Assembly: GCA_021828245.1 (NCBI GenBank)
Contig: JAKASC010000005.1
Location: 1 to 25,948 of the forward strand
DNA from: Acidobacteriota bacterium
GTDB lineage: Bacteria; Acidobacteriota; Terriglobia; UBA7540
DNA: 25,948 nt
Direction: 5' to 3'
Below are positions 15,176 to 22,912 of this stretch, piece after piece. A program made the position numbers and the translations under genes. The notes beneath the pieces are model-generated. The model was not told the DNA's origin, did no database searches, and worked only from the letters and a program-made list of their open reading frames with translations. Positions within the stretch are counted from its first letter, which is position 1; every line of letters begins with the position of its first letter.

Positions 15176-15871
15176 ATTCCGTTCCTCCCTCTAAAATGAT
15201 TTTTCAACTCCCCGCTTTCTAAACCTCGCGGGTCGTGCTGGATTGGTCCGAGATTAAATCTGCCGTTCTGCCCAGGTGCGTTAATACGAGTTACGAAATC
15301 ACGAGTCCGCTTCAAAAGCAAAGTACCGGCATCAGGTCAGATGGGTCGCAATATCTATCGGCGCAAGTCGTGCGAACGTGAGTGAGCAGCCTGCGCTGTG
15401 AGCCGCTTCGATCACAGGGTGCGAACCACCACCCCTGCTATAACGCCCACTACGGCGGGAGCAACTTGGTTGCCAATCAGTCAAGCCTTCGCGTGCTGTG
15501 GGTTAACCCAAGCCAATTCAATAAGTTGGCGATTGTCCGTCAATTTTCCTTTCGACGGCGGCAGGGCCGCGGATGGCTCAAACCATGCAGAAGCTGCCCG
15601 AATTGACGCACGGGTGGATGGTCTTATACGGTGTTGGCAGCCACCGACCGAGCGGTCGGTTGGCGCGAGCCGGTTCGTCTCATGGTGTGTTTCCAGAGGA
15701 TGGCAGAGTGTCGGCTGCGGGCCAATCTTTAGCCGTAACATGGCCAGGACCCATGCGCAAGGCGCGGCAACCGCAGCCTGTCCACTTCGCAGCGAGCGGC
15801 TTGACATTGCCCAACGAGGGTGCCAGCATGGGGCCGTTCACGAAGCAACGTCCAGCACAAGGGGTGATGCA
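15176..15871. other. Long intergenic stretch (about 700 bp) with a TetR-like palindrome
   Basis: No convincing gene. Open frames on both strands overlap each other and have no ribosome site, signal or motif. A perfect palindrome (accgaccg-ag-cggtcggt, 15643-15660) lies about 210 bp before the phosphoesterase start. The rest shows nothing else I can name; the length is unusual next to its compact neighbours and may hold a decayed gene or a long leader. Confidence 0.5.
15643..15660. promoter_or_regulatory. 18-bp palindrome, candidate TetR-family operator
   Basis: ACCGACCG-AG-CGGTCGGT is a perfect inverted repeat, close in form to operators of several TetR-family repressors (ACCGACCG/CGGTCGGT half-sites). 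No tetR gene is adjacent in this window. A short hairpin in RNA is an alternative reading. Confidence 0.4.
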
Positions 15872-17356
15872 ATGGCAAAAATGGGTTGTGGCTGTTCTCA
15901 GAGGCGTTGGGTGGGGTTGGCCGTTTTGATGAGCCTGAGCGTGGCCTCGGCCGGCATGGCTCGAGGCGGCGCTCCGAACTCAAGGGCTGACGTATCTGCC
16001 CGGAAAGATTTCCCCATCCAACACGTCATTATCATTTTCCAGGAAAATCGCTCCTTCGATTCCTACTTTGGCACGTACCCTGGGGCGGACGGCATTCCGA
16101 TGCGGGACGGCGTGCCCACGGTCTGCGTTCCTGACCCGGAGACCGGCGAGTGCGTGAAACCTTATCTCGACCATGACGACGTAAGCTGCGGCGGTCCGCA
16201 CGCCGCCGAGGCGTCTTTGGCCGACGTCGCTAACGGCGAAATGAATGGATTTATTCGGGAGATTGAGGCCAGCCGCAGCTTTGGTTTGTATCCGCTCGGG
16301 TGGGCTCGCCACTACTGTCGGAGTCCGAGGGACCCCCAAGAGTCCGATCAAGTGATGGGATACCATAATGGTGGAGACATTCCCAATTATTGGGCCTATG
16401 CCAGAAATTTTGTGCTTCAGGACCACATGTATGAAGCGATTCACTCTTGGAGCTTTCCATCGCATTTGTTTCTGGTGTCCGCCTGGTCGGCGACGTGCGG
16501 CCAAGCCGACAACCCGATGAGCTGCGTGAGCGCGCTCATGCCCAGGGATCGAACGGTTAAAAACCCGACGCCCTTTGCCTGGACGGACATCACCTATCTG
16601 TTGAACAAAGCGCACGTAAGCTGGGTTTACTATTTGGACCACGGGGCGCTCGCGCCGCGAGCGCCTCAACCGAGGGGCGCAAGGATGGCCCTGCGGCGCG
16701 CTCGAAGGGCGGGTCAAGGTAGGCCAAGAGAAAAGATCGTCAGAGGGGTTCCCGTGATTTGGAACGTGTTGCCGGGGTTTACGGACGTACACGAGGACCG
16801 GCAACTGACGAACATTGAGGACTTGAGCCGTTTTTATGCGGCGGCCAAAGCCGGGACGTTGCCCTCCGTGGCGTGGATTTGCCCGAACGGCAACGACAGC
16901 GAGCACCCTCCGGCTAAGGTAAGCGTGGGGCAGAGTTATGTCACGCGGATTGTCAATGCCGCCATGCGGAGTCCGGAATGGAAAAGCATGGCCATTTTTA
17001 TCAGTTGGGACGATTGGGGAGGGTTTTACGACCACGTGGTTCCTCCGCGCGTGGATTCGCTGGGCTGGGGCATCCGAGTGCCGGGGCTGGTGATTAGCCC
17101 TTACGCCAAGCGAGGATATATAGACCACCAGACGCTCAGCCCGGACGCTTACCTTAAGTTTATTGAAGATGTTTTTCTGCACGGCGAGCGGCTGAATCCC
17201 AAGACGGACGGCCGACCCGATTCCAGGCCTTACGTGCGGGAAAATAGTCCGATGCTCGGCAATCTGATGCGTGATTTTGATTTTACGCAGCCGGCCCGCC
17301 CGCCCTTGCTGTTGCCGGTTCATCCCAAAACGACGTTGGTGGAAAACCAACCGTGA
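15872..17356 (+). CDS. Exported phosphoesterase (AcpA/phospholipase C family)
   Basis: 494 residues from the ATG at 15872, chosen because it starts a signal-like N-terminus (hydrophobic 14-30, SVASAGMA); AAGGGGTG lies upstream. The open frame extends 158 codons further back without likeness to the family. Family marks are in order: HVIIIFQENRSFDSYFGTYP (51-70, active-site Glu58/Asn59 and Ser61), metal-site region WDDWGGFYDHVVPP (379-392), then VPGLVISPYAKRGYIDH and DAYLKFIEDVF. These enzymes hydrolyse phosphomonoesters or phospholipids outside the cytoplasm, usually in phosphate scavenging; substrate cannot be told. Residues about 258-291 form an Arg/Ala/Pro-rich insert encoded by GC-rich sequence with a 9-bp hairpin. 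Confidence 0.87.
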   Translation: MAKMGCGCSQRRWVGLAVLMSLSVASAGMARGGAPNSRADVSARKDFPIQHVIIIFQENRSFDSYFGTYPGADGIPMRDGVPTVCVPDPETGECVKPYLDHDDVSCGGPHAAEASLADVANGEMNGFIREIEASRSFGLYPLGWARHYCRSPRDPQESDQVMGYHNGGDIPNYWAYARNFVLQDHMYEAIHSWSFPSHLFLVSAWSATCGQADNPMSCVSALMPRDRTVKNPTPFAWTDITYLLNKAHVSWVYYLDHGALAPRAPQPRGARMALRRARRAGQGRPREKIVRGVPVIWNVLPGFTDVHEDRQLTNIEDLSRFYAAAKAGTLPSVAWICPNGNDSEHPPAKVSVGQSYVTRIVNAAMRSPEWKSMAIFISWDDWGGFYDHVVPPRVDSLGWGIRVPGLVISPYAKRGYIDHQTLSPDAYLKFIEDVFLHGERLNPKTDGRPDSRPYVRENSPMLGNLMRDFDFTQPARPPLLLPVHPKTTLVENQP

Positions 17357-17548
17357 TAATCAACGCCGTCGCGGTTGGGCGGAGATGATTTCAAGCCGAT
17401 TGAGCGCGGGCCCCTGGCACGGCCTTACATCAAACACGACGAAGATTTGCGCCCGTCGGGTCACGCTTGAAGACGCAGCCCCAGCGTAACCGGCGATTTT
17501 GAGGGGAGGTTGATGGGCGGCTTGAGTTTTCCGAAAGGAACAACCCCA

Positions 17549-18084
17549 ATGGAGAACCCTCCCGTTCGGTTTTGGCCTCTCGCGGCGAAGACGGTGGTCA
17601 GCCACACGCTAACCTATTTTCTGATGGGAGTGCTGGCCGCTCATTTTCTCCACTACGCCGCACTGATGTCCCACCCGGATCGGGCATGAGGCCCTTCACC
17701 AGCCCGTGGGTCATGGCCGGGCCGCTTTTCCAACCGATCCGCGGGCTGATCTTTGCTCTCGTCTTTTATCCGCTCCGCGCGAGCTTGTTTGGCCGAAAGA
17801 ACGGCTGGCTGCTCATGAGTTGGATGCTGGTGGCGCTGGGCATCCTGTCCACGTTCGGCGCGGCGGCGGGGTCGGTTGAAGGCATGATTTACACTCCCAC
17901 GCCGGTCCTCTGGCAGCTCCGAGGATGGATTGAAGTGGTGCCGCAGGCCGTGCTGCTCTCGGCGTTGCTTTGCACCTGGGTCAACCATCCCGGCAGGAAG
18001 TGGATGAACTGGTCGCTTGGCATCCTCTTCTTTGTCGCCATGGCGCTGCCCGTGTCGGGTTTGCTTGTCCGCCATCCGAGGTGA
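17549..18084 (+). pseudogene. Integral membrane protein gene split by a frameshift (or two overlapping genes)
   Basis: Frame A (17549-17689, 46 residues, RBS AAGGAA about 10 nt upstream) encodes MENPPVRFWPLAAKTVVSHTL and one helix ending HYAALMSHPDRA. Its TGA overlaps the ATG at 17686 that opens frame B (to 18084, 132 residues), which encodes GMRPFTSPWVMAGPLFQPIRG and about three to four helices (LIFALVFYPL, WMLVALGILSTFGAAAG, PQAVLLSALLCTW, LGILFFVAMALPVSG). A single added base near 17680 would fuse them into one protein of about 178 residues, and the sequence on both sides of the join reads naturally in one chain. An ATGA-coupled pair is the alternative. Function unknown. Confidence 0.62.
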
Positions 18085-18117
18085 AGCACCGCAACGCGAA
18101 GTAGGACGCTTGGAGGC

Positions 18118-18140
18118 GAAAGGGCGTTTTGCGGCCCTTC
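18118..18140. terminator. Hairpin between convergent genes
   Basis: Arms aagggc (18120-18125) and gccctt (18134-18139) lie between the membrane protein stop (18084) and the sigma factor stop (18185). Weak T-runs; could serve both directions. Confidence 0.35.
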
Positions 18141-18184
18141 ACTCCCCGTTAAAATTCTTGAGACAAAGACGAGCGCGCCGCGAT

Positions 18185-19069
18185 TCAACGCGGCCCCAGA
18201 CGTTCGAGGCAAGCTGAGCGAGGAGCAGGGGCGTGGGTCGCCATGACGCGGACGCATTTTTGCAAGCGAGCGAGAGCGCGGGAGTGCAGTTGGGAGACGC
18301 GCGATTCATCAATCCCCAATTGCTCTCCGATTTCTTTCATGGTGAGGGATTGCTCGTAATAAAGGCGAATAATGGCGCGGTCCCGCTCGCCGAGGGCGTT
18401 GAGCGCGCGGCGAACCATCGCCTGTTGCTCGCGCCGATAGCAGGCGTCAAAAGGGTCGTCGGCGTGGGCGCTGGGCAGGCTGGCGCTCAAGGCGGGACGA
18501 TGCTCCTCCGCTTGGTCCAACGAGGTTTCAGCGGAGCTCTCGGCGACCTGGATTTGACGCTCGAGCCGGTACCATTCCTCCAGCGACACGCCCAGCTCCT
18601 GAGCCATGTCCGAGCTGGACGCTTGTCGCCCTAGGCGGGCCTCACAAGCGGCCGCTGCTTCCGCCACCTGATGCGCCTTGCGCCGCACGTCGCGCGAGGC
18701 CGGATCGCTTCGCCGCAGCGAATCCAAAATCGCGCCGCGAATGCGGTGACGAGCGTAACTCTCAATCTTCACGTGGCGGCGCGCGTCAAACTTGCCGAGC
18801 GCATCCAGCAATCCCAACACGCCCTCATGGACCAGATCGCCCAGCTCGACCTGGGGCGGCAAGTGACGCCGCATCTGCGCGGCCACTTGACGAACCAAGG
18901 GCAATAGCGACAGAACCAGGGAATCGGTTCGCTGCTCGGCGGTAGCGACGCCGGGGCGAGCATCGAAAAACTGTCGGCGCGGTTTTCGCTCAGCGGGGCG
19001 AGCAACCGGCCGGGAAGTGGCCGCGCAACTTTTGGTGGCCGCACAAGCTGTGATGGCAAGCTCTGACAC
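18185..19069 (-). CDS. Alternative sigma factor, FliA/WhiG (sigma28) type
   Basis: 294 residues from a GTG at 19067-19069, chosen because AGGAGG ends 5 nt before it. The first 45 residues are a Lys/Arg/Ala-rich non-conserved part. Region 2 (about 50-120) includes LVRQVAAQMRRHLPPQVELG, DLVHEGVLGLLDALGKFD and SYARHRIRGAILDSLRRSD, the hallmark of sigma28-type factors. Region 3 is about 125-175 (AQELGVSLEEW). Region 4 (217-270) has the helix-turn-helix LTMKEIGEQLGIDESRVSQLHSRAL. Family members read flagellar (FliA), sporulation or stress (WhiG/SigB) genes. No flagellar gene or anti-sigma (FlgM/RsbW) is adjacent. Confidence 0.93.
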   Translation of the reverse strand: MSELAITACAATKSCAATSRPVARPAERKPRRQFFDARPGVATAEQRTDSLVLSLLPLVRQVAAQMRRHLPPQVELGDLVHEGVLGLLDALGKFDARRHVKIESYARHRIRGAILDSLRRSDPASRDVRRKAHQVAEAAAACEARLGRQASSSDMAQELGVSLEEWYRLERQIQVAESSAETSLDQAEEHRPALSASLPSAHADDPFDACYRREQQAMVRRALNALGERDRAIIRLYYEQSLTMKEIGEQLGIDESRVSQLHSRALARLQKCVRVMATHAPAPRSACLERLGPR

Positions 19070-19850
19070 AGGACCCTCCTCAGGGGATGAACCATCGGCT
19101 GCGATAAGCCTTTCGCTCTCGCGCCGGAGCGCCCATGCTTCGTCCAGGCGTGGGCCTCGCGCGATAGGAAAGGCAATTGGGATACCAGGCGAAAAAAGAA
19201 TTACGACGGGTGGATTCCACGATGGTGTGAGCCGTGGCCGTTGGACGCGCCTAGGCTGAGCCGCAACTCGGAAAAATCGGCGAACTGAAGCTGACCGGGT
19301 TCAATGCCGAAGCGAGAGAGGCTTGGAAGAGCCGCTATTTCAAAGGATTAGCACGGAGGGCTTACGCGGTTTGCGCGCTATGCCGAAAATCGGAAACCAT
19401 GTGGGTCATGGGCTCGCCCCTGCTTTCAATGTTGGCTTTCGAGTGAGCTTCGCGCGCTCTTGATTGAGCGATGATGGCCGGTGGCCGGGACTTGGACGGG
19501 TTGCGCGCGGCTTGGCGCATCCCAAAATGGGCTTGGCAGAAAAAGAGGCTTTGGCTTGCCTCTTAAAGTCGTTTAATACGTTCTCATTAGACGAATCTCA
19601 TCTTTCCGCGGGCGGAAGCTCTGGGCTGGCGGAGCGTCCCGGCGGAAAACTTCGAGCGTCGGCGCTCGGCCCGTAGGGCGAATCGTATCTTCAAGCGAGA
19701 GCGGGGGTTACGAAGTTAGCAGGCAGCGGGGACGAGCTTAAGGACGAGCGACGCGTGCGCTTCCCAATTTGGTTCACCGAGTTTCAAAATGGGAATGAGC
19801 GCCGAGGCCGCCGAGAGAGCGCGTGCAGTCCAACCCGCAAGTTTGCGACT
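19070..19850. other. Intergenic stretch of about 780 bp, no gene recognised
   Basis: No frame here has a convincing ribosome site or family likeness. Short hairpins are present (ttccgc/gcggaa, 19604-19617) and a terminator-like hairpin on the minus strand at 19536-19564. A minus-strand leader of the sigma gene and the 3' region of the aquaporin gene must lie here. Confidence 0.45.
19536..19564 (-). terminator. Minus-strand intrinsic terminator candidate
   Basis: Arms aagaggc/gcctctt (19543-19549 with 19558-19564) run directly into TTTTTCTG on the minus strand. It is about 290 bp beyond the aquaporin stop: either a long 3' end of that transcript or the end of an unseen small RNA. Confidence 0.45.
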
Positions 19851-20627
19851 TCAAGCGTGGGATGGAGTGTTGCGGCGGAAAAATCCATGCGGGTCATGGT
19901 CAAAGTGATAGACCTTGGCAACCTTGATTTCAAAGCGGCGCAGCCAGGTGAAGCGATGAGCTGCAACCGCCGCCGCCGCACCGAGGAAGGGTCCAACCCA
20001 ATAAACCCACCACGCGCTCCACACGCCGGAGACGATGGCCGGTCCGAAGCTGCGAGCCGGGTTGGTGCTGGTGCCTGAAACGGGCGCTTCGAGCCAAACC
20101 ATGACGGCGTAAAGGAAAGGGAACAGGAGCGGGGTCCAAGCTCGAAGACGTCGGTGGCCGATGAAAAAGAAGAGCAAGGCGACCATGATGAAAGTGGTGA
20201 GCGCCTCACCCGCCAAGGCTTCTGCCGCCGTGTAACCCGAGCCGGGCGCGGTGGCGGCGAAGTTGACGCTCTGGCCGAGGCGACCCCATGCAAGCAAGGG
20301 GAGCGCGCCGGTCAATCCGCCCGCCAGTTGGGCCAGAACGTAAAACGCCGCGTTGCCGGCACGCATCTTGCCCCTCGCCCAAAACGCCAGGGTCACGGCG
20401 GGATTGATGTGGGCGCCGCTGACTTTGCCTACCGCCGAGACGGCGATGGTGGCACCGACCGCGCCAAACAAAAATCCCGTGAGCAGCCGGCGCGCCGCGG
20501 CGCCGGGTAGCCAATCCAGCATGGGGCTGCCCGCGCCGAAATCAAAAATCACGATGGAAAGCCCCACGGCCATCAACGCCGCCGTGCCGACAAATTCTGA
20601 AAGCATTTGCCGCCAGGGAATCTTCAT
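19851..20627 (-). CDS. Aquaporin (MIP family water/small-solute channel)
   Basis: 258 residues, six helices in the MIP pattern with two half-helix signature loops: GAHINPAV (NPA at 75-77) and GTSTNPARSFGP (NPA at 189-191, selectivity Arg192). NPARSFGP rather than NPARD favours the water-channel branch over glycerol facilitators, but selectivity cannot be fixed from sequence alone. The C-terminal tail (230-258) is soluble with several His. No clear Shine-Dalgarno site precedes the ATG. The gene stands alone, with a 374-bp gap to the divergent aldolase gene upstream. Confidence 0.94.
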   Translation of the reverse strand: MKIPWRQMLSEFVGTAALMAVGLSIVIFDFGAGSPMLDWLPGAAARRLLTGFLFGAVGATIAVSAVGKVSGAHINPAVTLAFWARGKMRAGNAAFYVLAQLAGGLTGALPLLAWGRLGQSVNFAATAPGSGYTAAEALAGEALTTFIMVALLFFFIGHRRLRAWTPLLFPFLYAVMVWLEAPVSGTSTNPARSFGPAIVSGVWSAWWVYWVGPFLGAAAAVAAHRFTWLRRFEIKVAKVYHFDHDPHGFFRRNTPSHA

Positions 20628-21001
20628 AGGCTAAAGATGGCGTGCGGAGCCAAGCCGCCGAGCAGGTGGAGGGAGGGTGAGGGTTCCTGCCTCCGAGGCG
20701 GCTCGACGAATTGAAAGGCGAACAGCTCGAGATTGGCCGTCGTTGGCGTCATCGCCGGGCGTGTCGGGGTTGAAGCGCTTTTTCATCGCCGCGCCTCCGC
20801 CCACGTTTGGGATTTGCGGCGGGCCGCGCCGACGGGCTGACTATATCACAGCAGCCGCAGAGCGGCGCAAGCGACTTCCGACATTGCGTCATCCTTATAG
20901 ACGGGCCCGCGAGAGAATGGGTCCGGGTTCTCAACCGTTTCCTCCCGGAAGCGATGAGAATCCTGATACAATAGAGGGCGATTCCACTGGAGGTATGATG
21001 C
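20628..21001. other. Divergent intergenic region with inverted repeat and aldolase promoter
   Basis: An inverted repeat agccgcc/ggcggct (20653-20659 with 20697-20703) lies just before the aquaporin start; its right arm contains tccgaggcggctcg, a 14-mer also present at 376-389. The aldolase promoter is at 20964-20972. No gene is seen. Confidence 0.5.
20964..20972 (+). promoter_or_regulatory. Extended -10 promoter for the aldolase gene
   Basis: TGATACAAT at 20964-20972 matches TGnTATAAT except one base. No good -35. Transcription would start near 20979, and GGAGG (20990-20994 region) lies 8 nt before the ATG at 21002. Confidence 0.5.
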
Positions 21002-21979
21002 ATGGCTGTTGTCGAGACTGTTTCCACCGCAGTACACCGGGCGCCGTCGGCGCGAAACACGGAGCGCGTCCGGGAGATTTTGAGCTGGTACGAAAGCGAT
21101 AATCCCGGGACGAAGACGAATCTGGCGCGCCTTTTGAATCACGGCCGTCTGGCGGGAACCGGCAAGCTGGTGATTTTGCCGGTGGATCAGGGCTTCGAGC
21201 ACGGTCCGGCGCGAAGCTTTGCCGTGAACCCGGCGGGGTACGATCCCAACTATCACTTTGAGCTGGCGCTCGAGGCCGGGTGTAACGCTTACGCAGCGCC
21301 GCTCGGGTTTTTGGAGGCGGCGGCCGCGCGGCACGCGGGGGAAATTCCGCTCATTCTGAAGCTCAACAACCACGACGTGCTGCACGATGAAAAGGACCCG
21401 CTCTCGGCGGTCACGGGGAGTGTGAAGGACGCGCTGCGCCTCGGCTGCGTGGCCATCGGCTTTACGATTTATCCCGGTTCGGCGGCGGCACGCACGATGT
21501 ATGAAGAATTGCGCGCGCTTGCCGAGGAGGCCAAAGCGAACGGCTTGGCCGTGGTGGTGTGGTCCTATCCGCGCGGGTCGAGCTTGAGCAAGGCCGGCGA
21601 AACCGGCCTCGACGTGGTTGCTTATGCGGCGCACATCGCGGCACAACTGGGAGCGCACGTCATCAAGGTCAAACTGCCAAGCGAGCACATCGAGCAGGCG
21701 GAGGCGCAGAAGGCCTACACGGCGGCGAATGTGCCCATCGGGACGCTCGCCGAGCGCGTGCGACACGTCATCCAAAGCGCCTTCAACGGCCGCCGCATCG
21801 TCATCTTTTCGGGCGGAGCGAAAGCCGCCGACGAGAATGTGTTTGAAGAAGCGCGCGCCATCCGCGACGGCGGCGGGTTCGGGTCCATCATCGGACGGAA
21901 TTCCTTCCAGCGGCCCAAGGAGCAGGCGCTCAGGTTCCTGGAGACGATTATGAAGATTTACGCGGGAGAGATTCGATAG
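21002..21979 (+). CDS. fbaB: Class I fructose-bisphosphate aldolase (DhnA/archaeal type)
   Basis: 325 residues. Cleaves fructose 1,6-bisphosphate to dihydroxyacetone phosphate and glyceraldehyde 3-phosphate via a Schiff base (glycolysis and gluconeogenesis), without metal. Family marks are the start of the barrel KLVILPVDQGFEHGPA, the Asn/His loop KLNNHDVLHDE, VWSYPRGSSLS, the Schiff-base lysine region HVIKVKLPSEHI (Lys222 or Lys224), phosphate-binding FSGGAK and GGGFGSIIGRNSFQR. The length fits the DhnA branch (about 300-350). It stands alone with its own promoter and is convergent with the SYLF gene, with a hairpin between. An ATG at 20995 is an unlikely alternative start. Confidence 0.93.
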   Translation: MAVVETVSTAVHRAPSARNTERVREILSWYESDNPGTKTNLARLLNHGRLAGTGKLVILPVDQGFEHGPARSFAVNPAGYDPNYHFELALEAGCNAYAAPLGFLEAAAARHAGEIPLILKLNNHDVLHDEKDPLSAVTGSVKDALRLGCVAIGFTIYPGSAAARTMYEELRALAEEAKANGLAVVVWSYPRGSSLSKAGETGLDVVAYAAHIAAQLGAHVIKVKLPSEHIEQAEAQKAYTAANVPIGTLAERVRHVIQSAFNGRRIVIFSGGAKAADENVFEEARAIRDGGGFGSIIGRNSFQRPKEQALRFLETIMKIYAGEIR

Positions 21980-21991
21980 CTAAGAAAAGCC

Positions 21992-22021
21992 GCGGACCTC
22001 ACACGCGGAGGTCCGCGCTAC
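21992..22021 (-). repeat. GTAG-headed hairpin (REP-like), possibly a shared terminator
   Basis: Arms gcggacctc (21992-22000) and gaggtccgc (22008-22016) with ctac at 22018-22021, which reads GTAG on the minus strand. It lies exactly between two convergent stops, so may double as a 3' barrier for both transcripts. Confidence 0.7.
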
Positions 22022-22026
22022 GGTAG

Positions 22027-22716
22027 CTAAAACTTCTGCCCGCCGTGGGGCGAGTATTTAGTCAGCACGGCGTCGAGGGGTCGCGCAGGGGCGGGGATGC
22101 CGACCTCATTCTTAAAAAGAATGTCCTGGGCCGTGACTTTGCGGCCGTAGAGCCTGCGGTCGGAGTCGCCATCTTGCTTAATGATGGCGCCGCCGAGCGA
22201 GATGCCGGCAAAGGCGCCGCGCGAGCGCGAGTAGCTGAGAATTTCCGCGTGCATCAGCGCGTCGGTGGAGGCCTGCGCATTGCGGCCGACCGGGCCGCCG
22301 GCGACCGCCGCGTCCACGCCCAGCTTGACCTTGCTTTGCAGTAGCTTGCGGGCGCCGTCCCCGTTCATCACCAAAAGCACCACGTCCGAGGACGAGCCGC
22401 CAATCTGGAAGCCGATGCTCGGGCCGCCAAGGGTAAACATGGCGGGCGGGCCCCACGGCCCCGTTCCTCCACGGCGACAGACCAGCGCGCCTCGTCCGAA
22501 ACTTCCTCCAAAGCCAAAGGCAGCCTTCATATAGCCGGGCACGACGGCCACGCAGACGGCCTTGTTCAGGATGCCTTGCGGAATGCTCTGGTCGGGGGCG
22601 CGCATGATGGCGGTGACCACGTCGGCGGCTTTTTTCAATCGCTGCGCCGTTGAGTCGGCAGCGGCCATCGGGGCCACAAGGGCCGTCAGTAAAATGCCTG
22701 CCAAAAGATATCGCAT
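22027..22716 (-). CDS. Exported SYLF (Ysc84-type) lipid-binding-like protein
   Basis: 229 residues. A signal peptide (1-20, PMAAADS) is followed by a SYLF/Ysc84 domain: IPQGILNKAVCVAVVPGYMK, then FGFGGSFGRGALVCRR, GPPAMFTLGGPSIGFQIGGS, DVVLLVMNGDGARKLL, GVDAAVAGGPVGR and LSYSRSRGAFAGISLGGAII. The domain binds phosphoinositides or lipids in eukaryotes; the bacterial role is not established. It appears as a secreted single-domain protein in many Acidobacteriota and Proteobacteria. AAGGAG precedes the ATG. The gene is divergent from the alcohol dehydrogenase gene (196-bp gap) and convergent with the aldolase gene. Confidence 0.92.
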   Translation of the reverse strand: MRYLLAGILLTALVAPMAAADSTAQRLKKAADVVTAIMRAPDQSIPQGILNKAVCVAVVPGYMKAAFGFGGSFGRGALVCRRGGTGPWGPPAMFTLGGPSIGFQIGGSSSDVVLLVMNGDGARKLLQSKVKLGVDAAVAGGPVGRNAQASTDALMHAEILSYSRSRGAFAGISLGGAIIKQDGDSDRRLYGRKVTAQDILFKNEVGIPAPARPLDAVLTKYSPHGGQKF

Positions 22717-22873
22717 GTGGATTCTCCTTCTGCGCCGTCGAGCCTTAAGACAGCCGAGGCGCGGCTTGCAAGTCCAGCTTCCTCCCTCTGCCTACCTGCC
22801 TATTGTGCCACAGAGCGGCCCGGGTCAAGCGGAAAAATCCGTTGGCGATGCGGTGCCGGTGACGGACAGACTG

Positions 22874-22903
22874 TTGTTTGCCGCGCCACCGCCGCGCTAA
22901 ACT
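22874..22903 (+). promoter_or_regulatory. Weak candidate promoter for the alcohol dehydrogenase gene
   Basis: TTGTTT (22874-22879) and TAAACT (22898-22903), 18-bp spacer, ten bases before the ATG at 22913. If used, the mRNA would be almost leaderless. Confidence 0.3.
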
Positions 22904-22912
22904 GGAGACACG

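Noticed and set aside
15980..17350. 456-residue frame opposite the phosphoesterase
   Set aside because: Antisense shadow in high-GC DNA; the plus strand has clear family motifs.
19070..19200. c-di-GMP (GEMM) riboswitch ahead of the sigma factor gene
   Set aside because: A short ggct/agcc hairpin is present near the start, but the conserved GEMM core and tetraloop receptor are not seen.
19464..19676. 70-residue frame in the gap after the sigma factor gene
   Set aside because: No ribosome site and no recognisable motif, and the reading frame crosses a terminator-like hairpin.
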